Assembly: GCA_029378245.1 (NCBI GenBank)
Contig: JARKIF010000016.1
Location: 992,001-1,056,000, forward strand
Reading direction: 5' to 3'
Length of the DNA stretch: 64,000 bases
Source of the DNA: Roridomyces roridus
Lineage: Eukaryota > Basidiomycota > Agaricomycetes > Agaricales > Mycenaceae
This document shows, piece by piece, positions 42,480 through 53,015 of this stretch (position 1 is its first letter; every line of letters begins with the position of its first letter). The position numbers were made by a program, and so were the translations under genes. The notes beneath the pieces were generated by a model. The model worked only from the letters and a program-made list of their open reading frames with translations. It ran no database searches and was not told the origin of the DNA.

Positions 42480-42974
42480 AAGCTAAGGACCCACTCTGCT
42501 GGGCTCCGAGCGGCAACGCGACAGGCGACAATGGCAGCACAGGCGCCCATGTGCCCTGGATGGTCGAAGGATTCGATCAGGCTGAGTTTGTAGGACCTGC
42601 AACTCTTCTTCGTAACTGTTGTTCAAGCATGATCTAGGACTGGAATTCTCTCTCCTTGGCCAGTTATCTTCACCCTGATCCTTTGACTGATGGCGGCTAT
42701 GCTTGGCCGGAACCGATGGCTGAAGGTGACGTTGACGAATTCCTTTTCCAAGGATTGCAGGACAGTAACTGCCCATTGGACCAATTTTTCTGCACCGTGC
42801 AAGGCTAGAGCAGAGGAGGTGTGAATAATATCTTCGGCTGAGGAGCCGAGGAGTAGTGAAATTGTATCTTGAATGTATCATACAAGTCGAGGACAAGTGC
42901 TTTTTCATAGACAACGCGTCATATAAAACACAAAGCCGTGAGTAACGTTTAAATTCCACTCAAATGCTAAACAT

Positions 42975-45492
42975 TCACGAATCCAGAACCGCACACTTCT
43001 GTACATCCGGCAACGCATCCGCAACCCCGACCCCAGGATATTGCAACAGGGCCATCTGGGGCTTCTTGGCAGCATACTGCGGCCACGTCCACTTGCTCAA
43101 CGCATCGCGCGTGGTATCATAACCCCGCGCGATGAGGTACGCCGTAGGTGGGTTGGGATTTCCCGTACGCGCAAAGGAGGACCATAGATCTTGGACGAGC
43201 GGGCCAAAGGCGATATCGTGCGAGTTGCGCATGGGTTGGTCGAAGATGTAGTACGTTCCAAAGACCTGGGAGTGCGTGAGTTGTTACTTGAGATATTTGG
43301 TGCTGAGCAGAGCACGCACCTCGTAGAGATCTCCGGAATGGCAGCGGTAGTACGGAGGCTCAGCTTCGCCGACTGGGAACGAGCACAAACCGTAGGGGTT
43401 GAAGTACGACAGCCCATATGCGCGTTGCATTTCGTAGACCCACCTAGACGCCGCCGTTAGTTGAATCCATCAATGCGACGGAAAGAAACGTACAGAGAAG
43501 GGAAAGTCTTCGCAGCAGCGGCAGCAGTGATCATTTCCTCCGCAGGGCAAGTCAAAGCGTTGTCCGTGTAGACATTCACAGAAGCATTGTCTACCCATCG
43601 CTCAGTGACGATCAAGTCAGAAAAATAGACAACACACAGGGGGTGAAACCAGCGCTAGGTTTCCACAGACCGGATGCGAGGACCTTGGCGCCGAGTTCGG
43701 CACCAATGAGGGAGCTGGGATCAAATATTGTCATATTCGCAGCGATCGTCTCTCCCAGAAGACTGAGGGATCCACTTAAAAAGAGAAATGGAGGGGAAAA
43801 TAGAAACGTACGACTGCCCTTCTTCGGGCATGAAACCAGCCATGTAATGCACGCTGTTGACCGCCGTCGGTCCCTGGCTGACCTGGTGCACCGTGTCGTC
43901 GAGCGTGTACACGCCGTCAATGACAGGCCCCCAGCTCGTAACCGTATTGGTGATGTTGAGAATCGTGTCCGCAGGGAGAGCCTGGAGGCATTTGAGGCGT
44001 TCGGCGCCGGTGCTCGGGCAGAACAGGTTGAGAGTCGGGACTGCCGACGATCAATCAATTGCCACGAAGGGAAGCAACTATCTGAACGACTCACCGACAG
44101 CCGCAGCAGCCGTAGTATAATTCGTGGTCGAACCAGAGCCGCCGGACTGGGAGATCGCAGCATGGAACAGTCCTTTGGCTTTGGGTGACTTCACGAGCTC
44201 GATAACAGAGAACCCGCCCGCCGACTGCCCAAAGATACACACGCGCTCGGGGTCACCGCCAAACGCCGCGATATTATCTTGCACCCACTGCAGCGCCGCG
44301 ATCTTGTCCGCAATAGCATAATTCCCCTTGATGGTGTCGTCGATTCCCAGATACCCAAAGATGTTTAGACGGTGGTCGATGGTGACGACGACAGAGTCCG
44401 TCCGCGAGACGAGGCTCCCGCCGTCAAAGGTCGCGTCTGCACCGGTGCCTTGCGTGTTACCACCGCCGTGGATCCAGAACAGCACGGGCTTCAGAGCGGG
44501 TCCGTCCTTACTCGGCGGGTTGGAGGGAATGTAGGGCGTGTATACATGCAAAGTCAAACTAAAGGATGGATAAATAAATGATGCATGACTCGAAATGGAT
44601 CAGATCACGCACCAGTCTTCGCTGTTACCCCACGGGTTGAGTCCAAATTCGTCGCTCCCAAACCAGGCGAACTGCAAGCAAACGGGTTTGACTGAAAATA
44701 GTCCGTGAATCTTCCAAGGTCAAAAAGAGGATGTACTTACAGAACGTCGCATCGACTTGGGTCCCGTTGAACGGCTGCGGGTACTGGAAGCGCAGCGGGC
44801 CCACAGGCGGCTGAGCGTAGGGAATTCCCATGAACCGGAACGTCAGGTGGTCGCGTGTCCTGACAGAAGGCTTCGTTAATTCTCATGGATCGAAGGTCAA
44901 GCGATCACGCACCCGGTGAAAGTCACCCCTTTGGAAGTCACGACGCTCTTGGGCGAGGTCAAAAAGTCTGTATCGACCTTGGTGGTGTGAGGCGCCGAGT
45001 TGGTGCACAAGAAGGGGAGTTTCATGATCTTGGGCGTGAGGGGGGACGGGATGGACGACGAGATGAGGGGAGTTACGGTCTTGCCCTCTGCGATCCAATA
45101 TGTCGAGAGACGGTTCGCATCCTCCAGGTACTCGAGATACGTGAATTGTTTCGCAAGGCTGTGGGTTTGAGTTGCAGTCACATGAATCACCAGGAGGAAG
45201 ACGCACGGTTTGACAGCATCCGCATTCAACAGCGTCTCGTTGTTCGCCTTGCATGCCGCCAAGGCGTCTTCGTAATTCGCAGCCTCGTAGAACAGAAGGG
45301 CGCTGGGAAGATTAGCGTAATTCTGACAATTTCTGAGCCTCAGTCGAATGAGTCCTGCGGACGACACACCGTCCAGTTTCCATCGTTTTGGAAGAGGAGT
45401 GACACGGCAGGACGAGACGTGCTGTTGCTGGCGTGACTCAACGTGGCTAGCGCCAGGACAAGACCGGCTCCGAGGGAAATCTGGGGCGACAT
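42975..45492 (-). CDS. Type-B carboxylesterase/lipase, secreted
   Basis: The start ATG at 45492 gives MSPQISLGAGLVLALATLSHA, a signal peptide. Exons 45492..45368, 45302..45207 and 45158..44913 form the basidiomycete N-terminal region (FQNDGNWTVALLFYEAA, CTNSAP). The next exons carry the hydrolase fold: RFMGIPYAQPPVGPLRF, oxyanion WIHGGGNTQGTG, VVVTIDHRLNIFGYLG, nucleophile FGQSAGG (usual FGESAGG) and AAISQSGG. The acidic residue is probably in FMPEEGQSY and the His in RNSHDIAFGP. C terminus: WSSFARTGNPNP to the stop at 42975. Around ten exons in total; I did not fix every boundary. It probably splits esters outside the cell. A partial duplicate lies at 38368-39800. Confidence 0.82.
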
Positions 45493-45958
45493 GGCGAAAC
45501 GCGCTCCGGGGCCCCGCCGCCCGCTCTTTATAACTTAAGTATCGTGCGTCGCTGGTCATGGGGCCTGTGCATGACGTTCGGGTGAACGTTTCCCCGCGTA
45601 AAAAAGCTTTTGCGTGTCAGGTGCCGCTTTGGCGCGACTTCTGAGAAGTTATCTCATTTCCCTGCAAGATGGTGGCGTGACAGGACGATCGGTGAAGAGC
45701 TGAGCCTGGAGGAAGAAAAGGACGGCCCAGGATAAAAACGATTTGCAAATGTGACTCATCGTGGATATGATTTCATGGCGTGGCCCAGTAGACCTGTAGA
45801 GCGCACATACGTTCAAAATTGGTTGCGCACCGCACCAATAATCTAGCACAGCAAGCAAGGTGATGGTTCAAAGGAGAGAGACAGAGAGCCTGATCCGGCA
45901 TCGAAAGTTGTGACTTGTTTACCGCCCCTTATCCTCTTCCAGCATCGGACATCCACAC
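45493..45958. other. Divergent spacer between the esterase and F-box A
   Basis: Holds the esterase TATA-like box at 45527-45532 (TATAAA on the minus strand, 35 bp before the ATG). No gene. Confidence 0.45.
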
Positions 45959-47265
45959 ATGTCCTTACCAGAACTTCAGGCGCAGATCAGCGCAGTTTCC
46001 GAGGACATAGAGCGACAGAAAGAGGTTCTGAGGAGGCTCGAGCTCAATAAAAGCCTTCTTCAGCGCCAGGTCAACGATATCCTCGATCCCATCGCGAGAC
46101 TGCCAGTCGAAATCTCATCCAAGATTTTCGTCGAACGTCTCCATCCGTTCCTATATACCCCTCCCCCTAGCGGAATCCAGCGCATCCCTACCCTTCTTCT
46201 ACAAATCTGCCATGCGTGGACCGATATCGCCCTATCCACCACCTCGCTTTGGACGAAGATTCATATCGTCCTTCCGGTTTCTCGAGGTTTCCCAGCTGTC
46301 CTCCAAGGATGGCTGGAACGTGCTCGCGATCAGCCTTTGCACCTACACATAACGATTCGCTTCGGTCGTAACGAGGCTTTCGACGACGGTGTATCCGCTG
46401 TACTCCAGCGCCGTTCCGGGCAGTTGCAATGCATCGACATTCATCTTGCAGAACACGCGAGTATGTCGCATGTGCCGTTTGAGAGCACACAAACAGACCC
46501 GATGCCACACCTTCAAACGTTGAGGATCAAGAGTCACAATAACTCGGTGTGCGATCCTTCCACCCTACTGCAACTTCTACACCGCGCTCCGAATTTGGTC
46601 GAACTGTCCCTCGATTTCCTGCACATCAGGGATGCAACGGTTGACGAAATTGGTGCGATCGTCTTGCCACGTTTGCGCCGGCTCTACGTTGCGCGCATCG
46701 TTGCGGGCGAAGGCGGCGAGATTTTCCAATTCATCACCGCGCCTGGGATCGAATACCTCGCCTTGAAGTTTGTGTCCACGCTTTCGAACGACCTACTCTC
46801 CTTCTTGAAAAGATCCTCGCCCCCGCTGCAAAACCTCGCCGTCGATTGCGCAGAGTCCCCCGAACCCGAGTTCTTGGACGAACTTCTGAGTCTCGTTCCT
46901 ACCCTCATCCGTTTGGACATCGGTTTCCCTGATCCCGATCTCATTGAACGACTATTCACCATCCTGGCACGAACGCACCCATCCAGAGCTCTCCCCATCC
47001 TACAAACCATAGAGTTCCAATCTTCGGCCGGGGATGAGATATCCGACGCCTCATGGGATCATCTACTTCCCATCCTAGTTGCTCGTCGAAACGAGATACG
47101 GCCCTGCGTGTCTTAGTGCTTCATACTTATCTTGATGGTGGTCAAACAATCGTTGCTGCCCTAGACCAGTTCGCTCCCCCACGCGTGGCTCCTACCTTGA
47201 GAGAACTGGCAGCGGGTGGGATGCAGATCTGGATTGGTTTGGGTGAGAATCTGTTTTCGCCGTAG
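45959..47265 (+). pseudogene. F-box A: F-box-like/LRR protein with a C-terminal frameshift
   Basis: Frame from ATG 45959 to the stop at 47116 gives 385 residues. An N-terminal coiled coil (LPELQAQISAVSEDIERQKEVL) is followed by an F-box-like segment (DPIARLPVEISSKIF, LLLQICHAWTDIALSTTSLW) and leucine-rich repeats. Compared with F-box B, the frame shifts by one base around 47092-47098. The missing C-terminal ~55 residues continue in the next frame to 47265 (DGGQTIVAALDQFAPPRV, ENLFSP). The truncated product would keep the F-box. F-box proteins are substrate adaptors of SCF ubiquitin ligases. Tandem paralogue of F-box B. Confidence 0.7.
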
Positions 47266-47759
47266 GTGGGTGCCGTCTTCCGTTGATTTTGAGTGCAACC
47301 GAGGCTTATCCAGTGCGTTATTATAGGGCTTTTGGTTATTCTTTTTCATTCCTGCATTGTCGAATCTTGCTTATACAACTTTGCTGAGCTTTTTGAGGCA
47401 ATTGGACAACTCCGGACAAGATAGTTTGTACTACTCTGGTTGGCTTTTGGACTGGCTTTTGAGACGGAGGGTGCGTAGGTGCATGTAGTGTCTCGTAGAC
47501 CACATGGTCCACATGGAATGAACCTCGTAGTACTACCTCGGTTCGATCATGAAAAACAAATACTTTGTAGACGCTGGCGATCGAAAATTGCAGCAGCGTT
47601 TCCGGCGACGGGTCGGGTGGGCGAATTCCGTGTTCTCCGTATCTGTGTCTGCGGCATTCGGAACGGTAGATATGCCGAGTATGATGATCTTGATGGTATC
47701 AAAAGTTGTTACTTATTTGCCCGCTTCTCTGCTTTCGCCACCACTTCCAGCGTTCAAAA
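47266..47759. other. Spacer between F-box A and B
   Basis: No gene seen; it contains the F-box A 3' flank and the F-box B upstream region. Confidence 0.5.
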
Positions 47760-49076
47760 ATGTCTGTGCAAGGGCTCCAAGCGCAGATCAGCTTAGATTC
47801 CGAGGAGATATAGCGACAGAAAGACGTCCTGAAGAGGCTCGAGCGCAATAAAAGCCTTCTTCAGCGCCAGCTCAACCGTATGCTCGATCCCATCGCGAGG
47901 CTCCCACTGGAAATCTCTTCCGAGATTTTCCTCCAATGTATCTCTTTCCGGGCTCAGCCTACCGGAATACGCAGTATTCCTACCATTCTTCTCCAAGTCT
48001 GCCATGCATGGACCGACATCGCGTTATCCATCACAGCACTTTGGACACAGATTCGCATCATCCTTCCGTGTTCTCGAGGTTTCCCTTTCGTCCTCGATGG
48101 ATGGATCAAACGTGCTCGCGAACAGCCCCTGCGTTTGCACGTATCCATTCGTTTTGGTCGCGAAGAAGCTTTCGACGACGGTGTATCCGCTGCCCTCCAG
48201 CGTCATTCCGGGCTCCTGCAAGATCTCGAGATCGAGCTCGAAGAGGAGGCGAGTATGTCAAATATGCCGTGGCAAGGAACGGAGACAGGTTCGATGCCAC
48301 ACCTCCAGAACTTGAGGATACACAGTCGGAGCAACTCGGTATGCGCCCCGTCCACCATACAACAACTTCTACGCTGCTCTCCCAACTTGGTCAACTTGTA
48401 CCTCTATTCCCTGAATATGTGGGAATCCACGGATGGCGAAAGAGCTGCGATCGTCTTGCCACGTTTGCACAGGCTTGACTTTGGGCGCAATGATTGGGAG
48501 CCCGACAGTGAAGGCGACGAAATTTTTGCAATGATCACCACCCCTGGGCTCGAATCCCTCCATCTTTTATCTATGCACACGCTTTCGGAAGACCTGCTCT
48601 CCTTCCTGAAACGATCCTCGCCACCGCTTCGAGAGCTCGCCTTTGATTGTTTACAAATGGCCGGATCTACCGAGTTGTTGGACGACATTTTCAGCGTCAT
48701 CCCGACCCTCGTGCATTTGGACATTGGTTTCCCAGATTCCGCCCTTCTTGAACGCCTATCCACCATTCTGACGCGGAGACATCCATCCAGAGCTCTCCCA
48801 AACCTACAAGCTTTGGAGTTCCAATATTTCGCGGGCGATGATATATCTGACTCCTCGTGGGATCATCTTCTTCCTGTTCTCGTTGCTCGTCGAGCCGAAT
48901 TAGGAGCCATGCGTATCTATGTGCATGGTGCTTCAAATTTGGATGGAGGACCAGCTGTAGCCGTCCTATCTGATTTTGCTTCCCCACGCGTGCTTCCTGC
49001 TTTGAAAGAACTTGCGGCGGGTGGGATGGAGTTTTGGATCGGACCAAGTTGGGAAGAAAATTTGTTCTCTGCGTAG
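47760..49076 (+). pseudogene. F-box B: F-box-like/LRR protein with an early nonsense codon
   Basis: By comparison with F-box A the original start is the ATG at 47760 (SVQGLQAQISLDSEEI). Codon 18 is TAG (47811-47813) where F-box A has GAG. After it the frame stays open to 49076. An internal ATG at 47880 would give 398 residues starting MLDPIARLPLEISSEIF, which still has the F-box-like segment and the whole LRR domain, ending EENLFSA. So a shortened protein without the N-terminal coiled coil could be made. Whether this is a pseudogene or a gene with a changed start cannot be decided from sequence. Confidence 0.7.
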
Positions 49077-49156
49077 GTGGGTGCCGTTTTCTTTCTAGTG
49101 CAACCGAGGCTGATTCGCTGCTAGGTGTTCTGTCGAAACCGTTGGTTCAACAAGAA
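49077..49156. other. Spacer before the MITE
   Basis: 3' flank of F-box B; GTAGGTGGGTGCCG is also present after F-box A and, in related form, after F-box C. Confidence 0.4.
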
Positions 49157-49581
49157 TAGAGACTTTGCGGTGAGCCACCAGGCGCCACCTGGTGGCTCCA
49201 ACGGCATGCGGTAACGGGTGGCTACGTCATCTGGTGGCCGACTGGTGGCTGCATTCCTGCATCCCAGTGGCTTGTATCTGAACCTAAATGAGTCTATGCA
49301 GATGCCTAATGGCCTATCCACCCCGTCGAAGCCTGAAAACCATCGAGAAAATGAATTTGAATTTGAACTTCTCGTGATCTCTATTGTTACAGGGGGAAAT
49401 CCTGCAGTTTCCATTTGTCGACGACACCCTGAAGTCAAATTCAGGACTGCTGGGTCAAAAAGGCACCCTCATCGTTGAATACAACCATCCCGATCCAGCC
49501 ACTAGATATGACGTAGCCACTCGGAACCGCATGCCGTTGGAGCCACCAGGTGGCGCCTGGTGGCTCACCGCAAAGTCTCTA
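49157..49581. mobile_element. MITE with ~80-bp inverted ends and TA target duplication
   Basis: Left end TAGAGACTTTGCGGTGAGCC, right end GGCTCACCGCAAAGTCTCTA. The inverted repeat extends about 80 bp with few differences, through CACCAGGCGCCACCTGGTGG and ACGGCATGCGG to GTGGCTACGTCAT. TA at both ends and no coding capacity. The GCCACCAGGCGCCACCTGGTGGC part can also fold on itself. Confidence 0.85.
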
Positions 49582-50031
49582 TTAAGTAGAAGAGTGTCGA
49601 GAGGACCTATCGGTCCTCGGATGTATCCATTCTGTGTGAGATGGGTGGTATGATTGAGTGTCCACCGACGGAGCTCCGGGGTGGTATAATTGCGTTGGCA
49701 ACCTTGTACATGTTCCGGCCTCAGCAGGGGTCCGTGGAAGAAAGAGATGCACACGGCACCCACTGTGTCTAATTTTTGCCCTCAGGCTCCAAGAAACCGG
49801 GTGGCATTTTCCACTGGCTGCCACTGTCGAAAATTCAGTTCGAATCTTTCATTTATTTGAAATCTCGACAAATTGTACTCTCAACTTCGTCTCCCTGTTA
49901 TTTACGGCATTGGTGATGCGATAGACGTCAGAAATGGAAATACCGAAAGAGGTCGTAACTCGGACCAAGGCTTCCGTGAGATTGCTTCGGATCCTTTCCG
50001 CTGTCGCTCCTTACTCCCAACTCCCATCTTC
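49582..50031. other. Upstream region of the membrane-protein gene
   Basis: No gene or repeat recognised. Confidence 0.45.
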
Positions 50032-50840
50032 ATGGCCGTGACGCCGTCCAAAACTATCCGCCTCATCGCGCTCTTCCTCGCCTGGGCGTGGGCCGTCGTC
50101 TCGCTGGGTATCGGTGCGCACTGCCCTCAGTCCTTCACGACGCGCAACTCATCGACTCGTCCGCAGAGATCAACGCCTTTGTCAAGTCTCATAAGGACAA
50201 AAGAGACATTGAAGACCTCGTTCCGTCTCCCACAACCGTTTCAATCAACACCAATGGTGCGTTAAGTTGGTGCCTTCGACCTCGCGACGGTTACCTACCC
50301 CAAATTCAGACGTATTTCGGTCTGGCGCTGTCGTCACCGCTGGCTGCGCCACTGTAATCGCCCTCTGCACGCTATTCATCATTCTCCTCATCTTCGACCG
50401 ACCCTCGTCCTTGTCGGCCTCGGGTAGACCCTCCATGGCAACGCGCACCCTCCCGCTGCAATATCTGTCCCTCGGGTTCTTCTCGCTTTGGATTTTCTCG
50501 GCGCAAGTCCCAGTGACGGTGTTTGTTGCGCAGCGCTCGCCCAAGATCGTCGCTAGCCTCGCGGGGATCACCATACCGGCCAGTGTCGTGAAGACCATTG
50601 AGAGCTCGTTGGGTGTGAGGACGCGGTATAAGGATTATCATTATCGTGCGTCCTTTTCTTCTTTCCTTTCCCTTTCCTTGGGCTTCGTTGACGTGAAACT
50701 GAAAACTAGTGATACTGGTGGCGGTTCTCCCGTGGTTCACGTTCCTGTTTACGTTGATCGCGGCGGTTGTCAGCTACCTCGCGTCGACCCGCAGGGCGGA
50801 TACGAAGCAGGTTGAGGTGGAGCAGAAAGCAGCAGCGTGA
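50032..50840 (+). CDS. Four-helix membrane protein of unknown function
   Basis: Four exons, 50032..50113, 50167..50256, 50310..50645 and 50710..50840; 212 residues, all joins in frame. Hydrophobic segments: residues ~9-28 (TIRLIALFLAWAWAVVSLGI), ~62-85 (SGAVVTAGCATVIALCTLFIIL), ~112-132 (YLSLGFFSLWIFSAQVPVTVFVA), ~170-193 (LILVAVLPWFTFLFTLIAA). The C terminus is short, polar and Lys/Glu-rich. The layout resembles small four-pass membrane proteins common in mushroom genomes. I do not recognise a functional family. Confidence 0.7.
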
Positions 50841-51088
50841 TATGTATGCGGGCTTCTTATCCTCTGGCGCCTGTATTATGTCTGTACGTCTATGCCGAGT
50901 TTATTGTATTTTCACCAGTCTCGTGTAATTTTGTGGTAGTATCATCCTACAGATGGAAGTACGCCAAGGAATTAAGGAAGTAACTTTGAGATAGATAGGT
51001 AGTGTGGTCGAGAAACGGTCAACACGAAGACAAGGAAGGAAGGAATAGTGTAAAGGAAAGAGGGTCGAAGAAGCTCTAAATGGTTGAT

Positions 51089-51533
51089 TCACTCGAACAT
51101 GAGCCGACACAGCGTCATGCTATACATCCCGTCAAAAAGGCACCCAAGTGCGTTCAATGTGCTTTCCCAACTGTCTGCTGCATCAATTACCAGTACAGGA
51201 CGGCAGAGGGATCCTACCACGGACTCGGTAGTTGACGCTTCTGCCTTGAATGCGGCGGTTTTCGGTTTCTTCTGGTCCTTCTCATCGAGGGCTTCGGCGG
51301 TCACGGTGTCGCCGTCCACAGGCGGAATACACACAGGCTGTCTGCGCTGGGTGATCGTTTGGGTCGCAGTCACTGGGGAGGCACTCCGAGCAAATACGCG
51401 CTGGGCGCGAGGGTGGTCGAAGCGACCGAGCTCGTACTGAGGTTAAAGATGAGAAATAAATCACGATGGAATGCAGTGAAGTGCATACGTCGATGAGCAT
51501 GCATTCGTGAGCCAGGACAAACTCGGGGTGCAT
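51089..51533 (-). CDS. Short unknown protein, two exons
   Basis: Exons 51533..51489 and 51436..51089, 130 residues. It starts MHPEFVLAHECMLID and continues YELGRFDHPRAQRVFARS after a 52-nt intron with good splice signals. No signal peptide, membrane helix or known motif. Codon use and the clean intron support a real gene, but there is no family evidence. Confidence 0.5.
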
Positions 51534-52119
51534 TTTCTTGTTGTTGTTTTTTGGAGGAGGTAGGACTCGAGGAGGTTGATGGAGTCTGGGTATTCAGGTA
51601 GACCTTTTATACGTCTCATCCAAGGGATATCAACCACATTAGATTAGACGCGGCGGTGATGGAAAGAAAGAAAGTGTCAATGTCATTTGCAAGCACCGCA
51701 CACAACTGTGATCTGCACGACCACCAGTTATTTTTGTGCTTGATTTATGGTCTGTAGAGCTGGTGGTAGCACATAGTAGTCGGGCTTGGACGGTCTTGAG
51801 CCATAGAAGATCCATATACCGGTACTAGCCAGTCCCACAGATGTGTATCGTCAGTACAAGAGGGCAACAAATTCGTCTAGCTGCGAGGGATCCAGGGGTG
51901 GAGGGAGATGAGGACGCTTCTATTAGTATTGATGCTTGCTGTTCGATGAATTGGAAGCGGAGAGGCTTGCTTTCGACGGCGGGTCTGTCCGGTCTGTCAT
52001 CAGGCACTGGCTGGCAGTGTTCTGCCCTGGGACGTCTGGAATTTTGTTGGAGGTCGAGGCAGTGATCAAAGTGGCACATCAATGGCTAACACGAACAAAC
52101 ATCTCTGACCCACACGACC
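51534..52119. other. Divergent spacer, nothing recognised
   Basis: Lies between the short unknown gene and the BET1-type gene. It should hold both promoters. Confidence 0.45.
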
Positions 52120-52570
52120 ATGTCATCCAGCCGGGATCGTGTCGAGGACACATACGAGGCGCAGAATGACCAGCGCCTCGACGAACTACACTCAAAGATC
52201 CGCACCCTGCGCGGCGTGAGCCCCATTTCCCCAACCCACTCTTGTCTCTTAACAAAGGCGCTGCAGGTGACGACTGACATAAACAACGACGTGGAGCGCC
52301 AAAATCTCATGCTGGACGATACAGTCAGTGTCCCAGCCATCCTTGGGGTCTGCGCAATAGCTCATTCAATCAATTCAGGGCGATCGTTTCAACTCTTTCG
52401 GCGCTTCGCTATCCCAGTCTGCCCGGCGTGCCGGGGCGGCTTTTGGTATCGGAAATGGCGGGCTTAAGACCTGGCGTGTGGCCCTCTTCGTCGTCGGGTT
52501 CTTCCTTGCCTTCCTTGTCGTGCGGAAGCTCTTCTCGCTGTGGAGCTCGTCGTCTGGTCCGACGGCATGA
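52120..52570 (+). CDS. BET1: BET1-type Qc-SNARE
   Basis: Three exons, 52120..52215, 52267..52323 and 52379..52570; 114 residues, the usual Bet1/Sft1 length. SNARE helix: NDQRLDELHSKIRTLRGVTT, then DINNDVERQNLMLDD, with Gln near the centre as for Qc SNAREs. Next come FNSFGASLSQSARR and a single C-terminal membrane anchor (VALFVVGFFLAFLVVRKLF). Works in ER-Golgi or intra-Golgi vesicle fusion. Bet1 and Sft1 are hard to tell apart at this level, so the symbol is tentative. Intact single-copy housekeeping gene. Confidence 0.8.
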
Positions 52571-53015
52571 TTCGTGGTTCTATGGATTCTGGTGTGTTCT
52601 TGAGTGGAATCTCACTCGTAGTTTCTTACCGGCTTGCAGTAAATTAAAGTATCTCTTAATGCATAATGATGCCCGGCTTCTCATCGGCGCTGTACGACCT
52701 CATCTCCCGCATCCGCCGAGCCCATGTCAATGCGTGCGTAAATCAGTGGTTAGACTGCCAAATCGGAGCAGTGCCCGCTGAAACGAATCCCGGTCCCTGT
52801 AAACCGAGGAGCTACAGTCCGTGTCGATTACCTACTATACGTATTCGAATTCGCCGTGTTCGACAACTTCGAGAGTTCGAGGAAGAGCTTGAGGCATGCA
52901 TGCATCTGCATCTCACCTCACGAGGCCTCACGTACCGGTACCACGGCGCCCTCGGGATATGAAGCGCTGAAGTTTCTTCCTCGCCACGTAGGGCCCTGCT
53001 TTCCTTTCCACACCC
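52571..53015. other. Spacer between BET1 and SDR4
   Basis: About 445 bp, no feature recognised. Confidence 0.45.

Larger units (their letters stand above)
40007..42808 (+). pseudogene. HMG-box transcription factor gene disrupted by two transposons
   Basis: The frame starts at the ATG 40007 (MADSVTIAEDPC) and enters an HMG box of the fungal MATA type: TANAFLLYRTAFNK, then DPKAISIIAGLTWH. It stops at 40214 in the first bases (TAA) of a MITE. Directly after the MITE and its 8-bp target copy the box continues in the same frame: ALPDEERQKWQAEADMKRD, then TPGYAYRPRR. A Pro/Ser-rich region follows, but its frame beyond about 41100 is unsettled. The C-terminal part (WAPSGN, HVPWMVEGFDQAEF) appears twice, at 41539-41665 and 42484-42594, on either side of a second element. 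The last exon, 42643..42808, follows a 48-nt intron and ends FFCTVQG. It was probably a DNA-binding regulator, now likely inactive. Confidence 0.75.
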
